Assembly: GCA_016285355.1 (NCBI GenBank)
Contig: JAEEQP010000044.1
Span: 1 to 33,546, forward strand
DNA from: Bacteroidales bacterium
GTDB taxonomy: Bacteria > Bacteroidota > Bacteroidia > Bacteroidales > F082
DNA length: 33,546 nt
Direction of reading: 5' to 3'
Shown here: positions 30,806 through 33,546 of the stretch, piece by piece
Numbering within the stretch: the first letter of the stretch is position 1
How the letters are laid out: the number at the start of each line of letters is the position of its first letter
Made by a program: the position numbers and the translations under genes
Notes under the pieces: generated by a model
Seen by the model: only the letters and a program-made list of their open reading frames with translations
Database searches by the model: none
What the model was told of the DNA's origin: nothing

Positions 30806-31648
30806 TTAGAAATGATAAGCCACTGACAATCCCACGCCATCAGTCGTGACGCTCGGATAGAATGAAAGCTCTCCGTTAGTGGTCTTCAGCCAGCGGGCAC
30901 CTGGTGCAGCAATAGCATCGATTATATTGTAAACATAGACCGCAGCAGCACCAGCGATGAAGCCGTTGCGGATGTTCTTGCAGTTGCTTGCTTTTGAAGC
31001 ATATTGCTGAGCATAATGTGGTTGGGTGTGCATTTTAGCGACATAGCTGGAACGCATGCTCTCAAAAGCCACTATTCCCCCGACAGCAACCACTTCAGCA
31101 CCAAGGATGGCGATACCTTTCCCTGTACTTCCCTTGTACATCTGTCCCCAGCCTGGAAGAATGGCAGAACGCCAAAGACCTTTTGCACCATATTTATTTG
31201 TAATCTGCACTTTGTCAAAATTCACCGAAGAAGCTTTGGGATTGCCGACAGCGCATAGAAAATAGAATACCCCTCGACCATCTATGGCTTCTTGGTATTC
31301 GTCAATGATTTTGACCACTACGTTCACCGGATCGCCTTCCACAACCGCCATCATATTAAAACTGGTCTCCTCCGAAACATTGCCGTTTTGATTCTCCGAA
31401 GATATCTTTGACACCGAGGTGATTTGGACTTTTTGTGTTGTCTCAATATAATGGGTGATTTCCCGAGGTACGAGTCCTTTCGCTTCTGATGGAGTTTGGG
31501 CATAAACTGTAACCACTTTATATTCAAATGTACTATTAGACGCCACTGGCACTTCGGACAGCCAACGTGGTCTTCTGCCATCATTATTCCCAAAAACACA
31601 TGTCATGGCTAAAACCAAAAAAGCAAATAAGGCAATTCCTTGTTTCAT
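30806..31648 (-). CDS. Exported protein with DUF5683-like membrane-associated C-terminus
   Basis: A 280-residue protein with a signal peptide (MKQGIALFAFLVLAMTCVFG). The N-terminal ~150 residues are a soluble periplasmic part with no recognised family. The C-terminal part begins GLWRSAILPGWGQMYKGSTGKG, the hallmark of DUF5683-type proteins, followed by hydrophobic helices (IAILGAEVVAVGGIVAF and FIAGAAAVYVYNIIDAI), and ends in an aromatic, outer-membrane-like terminus (VGLSVAYHF). It is the first gene of the four-gene lipoprotein operon. An AGGAG Shine-Dalgarno-like site lies about 10 nt before the ATG, unusual in this window. No convincing -7 element was found. It may help export or anchor the lipoproteins; this is inference. 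Confidence 0.75.
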   Translation of the reverse strand: MKQGIALFAFLVLAMTCVFGNNDGRRPRWLSEVPVASNSTFEYKVVTVYAQTPSEAKGLVPREITHYIETTQKVQITSVSKISSENQNGNVSEETSFNMMAVVEGDPVNVVVKIIDEYQEAIDGRGVFYFLCAVGNPKASSVNFDKVQITNKYGAKGLWRSAILPGWGQMYKGSTGKGIAILGAEVVAVGGIVAFESMRSSYVAKMHTQPHYAQQYASKASNCKNIRNGFIAGAAAVYVYNIIDAIAAPGARWLKTTNGELSFYPSVTTDGVGLSVAYHF

Positions 31649-31787
31649 TTTGTATCTCCTGGTTATATCCCATCAGGCCATCGGTTTTAGTCGCTTTGAA
31701 ACTGTTTGTCGAAACACATTATTTTTATTAGGCAAAAGTCACCATAATTCTCTGCTTACGGCTTTCACTCGCCAAAAAATCGGTTTG

Positions 31788-31854
31788 CAATGCGTAAAAT
31801 CCACCATTTAATTTTGTCAATTCGTAAAATTTCAGTTTGCAATACGTAAAAAAT
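31788..31854. repeat. Three direct repeats upstream of the AraC-type regulator
   Basis: CAATnCGTAAAA occurs at 31788-31799 (n=G), 31818-31829 (n=T) and 31840-31851 (n=A), spaced 30 and 22 bp, about three and two helical turns. Two units are also preceded by GTTTG. Located 45-110 bp upstream of the -7 element, they suit an AraC-type operator, perhaps autoregulatory. Confidence 0.6.
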
Positions 31855-31898
31855 CGGGTAATTGGAACGGTTTGCTACAATGACGGAGCGAAAAACCG

Positions 31899-31906
31899 TA
31901 CTTTTG
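31899..31906 (+). promoter_or_regulatory. -7 element abutting the AraC-type gene start
   Basis: TACTTTTG ends 5 bp before the ATG at 31912. A TTTG lies 24 bp upstream (31871-31874), longer than the usual spacing. Activator dependence through the upstream repeats would suit this weak promoter. Confidence 0.45.
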
Positions 31907-31911
31907 CCGAC

Positions 31912-33021
31912 ATGAACAGCGATTCATTCTACATATTGCTGCTTTGTTTCGTTTCGGGCTTTACCCAATGTATGCTGATGGGTTGTGGCATCAACATGCT
32001 CAGGCATCACCGCGAATACCAGTTCCAGCGCGTCTTTGCACTCGTTGTGATTCTACATTCGATTGGATTTTTCAACAACTTTGTGGTGTTGGCCTGCCGC
32101 AACCTGCCCTTCTCCGAGTTCCTCAATTCGCTGCTACTGCTTTTCGATTATGTGATTGTTGGTGGCTACATGATGTTTGGCGTTTCGTTAGTATTCCCCG
32201 ATCGTTTCACAAAATGGCAACTCCTTCTCATTGAGGTGCCGTTTGTCGCCGCCATGTTGCTGTTTGGCATCACCCAAAACCCAATGATAATTATGGTAGT
32301 ACAAGTTTTCACGGTAATAGCTTCTTTAGTACTAATGATTTATTTGGAATACTCCATCAAGAGACACACCAAAATGCTACTTGAAAACTTGGGCAACATC
32401 GAGTATTTCGACCTTCGCTGGGGTGCCATCCTGATTGCCTTGTATTTTGGGGTGGCTTTGGTTTGGGCTTTTGAGAGCGTGTCGCAGCGGGATTGGTTCA
32501 CTGCTCCAGTCGTTGGCATAAACCTGCTTTTCGACACCATTTATTGCCTTATCATCGTTGCCGTCGTTTTATTCGCCGTTCGGAAAATGGTCAGGCAAAA
32601 AGTGTTTGTCGTTACAGAAGATGAAAACGAAACCGAGAAAGGCAATGCGCTGGAATCCAACACCATACAGCAAAGCAAGCCACCTATCTACAGCGATTTG
32701 GACAAAACTATGCTCGAAAAGCGGTATTATCAGGACAATACGTTGACCTTGCAGAAGTTAGCACAACATTTGGGTACCAACCGACAATATCTGAGCAACT
32801 ACATCAACCAAGAGAAACACGAGACTTTCTACGATTACATCAATGATTTCCGCCTGACAGAAGCCAAAGCCATGTTGGACGGCAAAGGCACTGACAACCA
32901 ACATTCTTTAGAAGATATTTCGGTCATGTCGGGCTTCAATTCATACGCCACCTTCTTGCGTTCGTTCAAGAAAAAGTATGGGCAAACGCCGTCGCAGTAT
33001 CTTACTGAGAAAAAACCGTAA
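31912..33021 (+). CDS. Membrane-anchored AraC-family transcriptional regulator
   Basis: A 369-residue protein with six or seven hydrophobic helices in residues ~5-235 (FYILLLCFVSGFTQCMLMG, VFALVVILHSIGFFNNFVV, LLIEVPFVAAMLLFGI, MIIMVVQVFTVIASLVLMIY, WGAILIALYFGVALVWAF, TIYCLIIVAVVLFAV). A ~40-residue linker precedes a C-terminal AraC-type DNA-binding domain (~265-365; LTLQKLAQHLGTNRQYLSNY and SLEDISVMSGFNSYATFLRS). It probably senses a membrane or periplasmic signal and acts on DNA from the membrane. The frame opens at 31837, but the ATG at 31912 follows the -7 element and is preferred. Direct repeats upstream suggest autoregulation. It is divergent from the lipoprotein operon, a plausible target. 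Confidence 0.88.
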   Translation: MNSDSFYILLLCFVSGFTQCMLMGCGINMLRHHREYQFQRVFALVVILHSIGFFNNFVVLACRNLPFSEFLNSLLLLFDYVIVGGYMMFGVSLVFPDRFTKWQLLLIEVPFVAAMLLFGITQNPMIIMVVQVFTVIASLVLMIYLEYSIKRHTKMLLENLGNIEYFDLRWGAILIALYFGVALVWAFESVSQRDWFTAPVVGINLLFDTIYCLIIVAVVLFAVRKMVRQKVFVVTEDENETEKGNALESNTIQQSKPPIYSDLDKTMLEKRYYQDNTLTLQKLAQHLGTNRQYLSNYINQEKHETFYDYINDFRLTEAKAMLDGKGTDNQHSLEDISVMSGFNSYATFLRSFKKKYGQTPSQYLTEKKP

Positions 33022-33031
33022 TTACCCTAAT

Positions 33032-33546
33032 TTATTGTTTTACAAATTTCCGCGTTTCGCCATTAGAACGAAGCATATAAATGCCATCTGGTAAGTCGCT
33101 GATTGCGATTCTGTTTACCTCATTTTTGAGTTGAACGGACATAACTACTTTCCCATTCATATCGATAATTTCCGCTTGACCATCTTTTTGATTTACAAAA
33201 ACATCGATATAATCAGTGGCAGGATTGGGACATACGCGAAGCGAGGATTCGGGCAACAATTGCTCGGATTTTACTGCAAACGGAGTATCGGAATGTGCTT
33301 CAATTACGGCTTCAATCGTTCGGTTGCACACGGCACAGAAAGGTGCATAGTTACGCATCATGCAATTGCGTTGCGGCCTGTACATGCCTTCCACCAAATA
33401 GCCTCCGCCTTCAAAAGCCCCTACCGTATTGTTATACTGATTGGTGTTGGGTGTGGGAATTGGTGTGTCAGGTGCTACAAGGTCGGCCCATTTCGAGTCA
33501 AAATCCACCAAAGTGGTCAGATTGGGTTCCCAAGGCTCCACATTCA
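33032..33546 (-). CDS. Peptidase M64-like protein with T9SS C-terminal sorting domain, N-terminus beyond window
   Basis: The last ~171 residues of a larger secreted protein; the frame is open to the right edge. The segment GAFEGGGYLVEGMYRPQRNC followed by MMRNYAPFCAVCNRTI matches the C-terminal end of M64 (IgA-peptidase-like) catalytic domains, with their conserved Cys pair. After a linker, the final ~70 residues are a type A T9SS sorting domain: RVCPNPATDYIDV, AEIIDMNGKVV, ISDLPDGIYMLR and a terminal KFVKQ. The protein is thus expected to cross the outer membrane by the type IX system and be attached to the surface. The metal-binding HExxH is outside the window. It is convergent with the AraC-type gene, 10 bp apart. 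Confidence 0.85.
   Translation of the reverse strand, partial: NVEPWEPNLTTLVDFDSKWADLVAPDTPIPTPNTNQYNNTVGAFEGGGYLVEGMYRPQRNCMMRNYAPFCAVCNRTIEAVIEAHSDTPFAVKSEQLLPESSLRVCPNPATDYIDVFVNQKDGQAEIIDMNGKVVMSVQLKNEVNRIAISDLPDGIYMLRSNGETRKFVKQ

Overview
The window comes from a member of the Bacteroidota, most likely an anaerobic, gut-type Bacteroidales. Many genes are preceded by the Bacteroidota promoter signature (TAnnTTTG as -7 element, sometimes with a TTTG/TTG -33 element 19-21 bp upstream) and few have Shine-Dalgarno sites. BACON domains, an RloA/RloB pair, a GH29 fucosidase lipoprotein and a type IX secretion C-terminal domain on an M64-like peptidase all fit that group. The T9SS tail argues against Bacteroides proper. 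No rRNA, tRNA, CRISPR array or transposase gene was recognised.

Layout. (1) 1-4300, minus strand: a defence island with an AAA ATPase (RloA-like), RloB and a type III DNA methyltransferase (Mod) that runs off the left edge, behind a frameshifted, shortened DUF4391-like gene. (2) 4505-11242: dGTPase, a secreted protein of unknown function, then a hybrid histidine kinase (HisKA-HATPase-receiver-HPt) convergent with a sigma-54-type response regulator. (3) 11289-13297: a coiled-coil lipoprotein and a YycJ-like metallo-hydrolase, separated by an AT-rich spacer with repeated DnaA-box-like motifs. (4) 13317-18267: an agmatinase-family enzyme, an EamA transporter and UvrA. (5) 18270-23300: prdX and an accessory block (orphan XRE regulator, duplicated prdX tail, serine protease plus DUF2971-like operon, a 145-bp hairpin, a 68-residue ORF and a Bro-N protein), flanked by two copies of an unusual structured repeat that is also an open reading frame. 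(6) 23314-26451: sirtuin, a uracil-DNA-glycosylase-family protein, a short beta-repeat protein and the fucosidase. (7) 26532-31648, minus strand: a four-gene surface-protein operon with two tandem paralogues (CarboxypepD_reg, three BACON domains, LamG-like lectin), ending at an intrinsic terminator. (8) 31788-33546: a membrane-anchored AraC regulator behind three direct repeats, and the C-terminus of a T9SS-secreted M64-like peptidase.

The most novel-looking signal is the repeat pair at 18270-18428 and 23163-23297. Each copy has terminal inverted repeats and two internal hairpins whose stems differ in sequence but keep their pairing. Each is open in frame from an ATG at one end to a TGA at the other, and each ends 12-16 nt before a gene start. 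Also notable are the XRE gene inserted at the 3' end of prdX with a second, diverged copy of that end behind it, the 145-bp imperfect palindrome, and the composition-mosaic mod gene.
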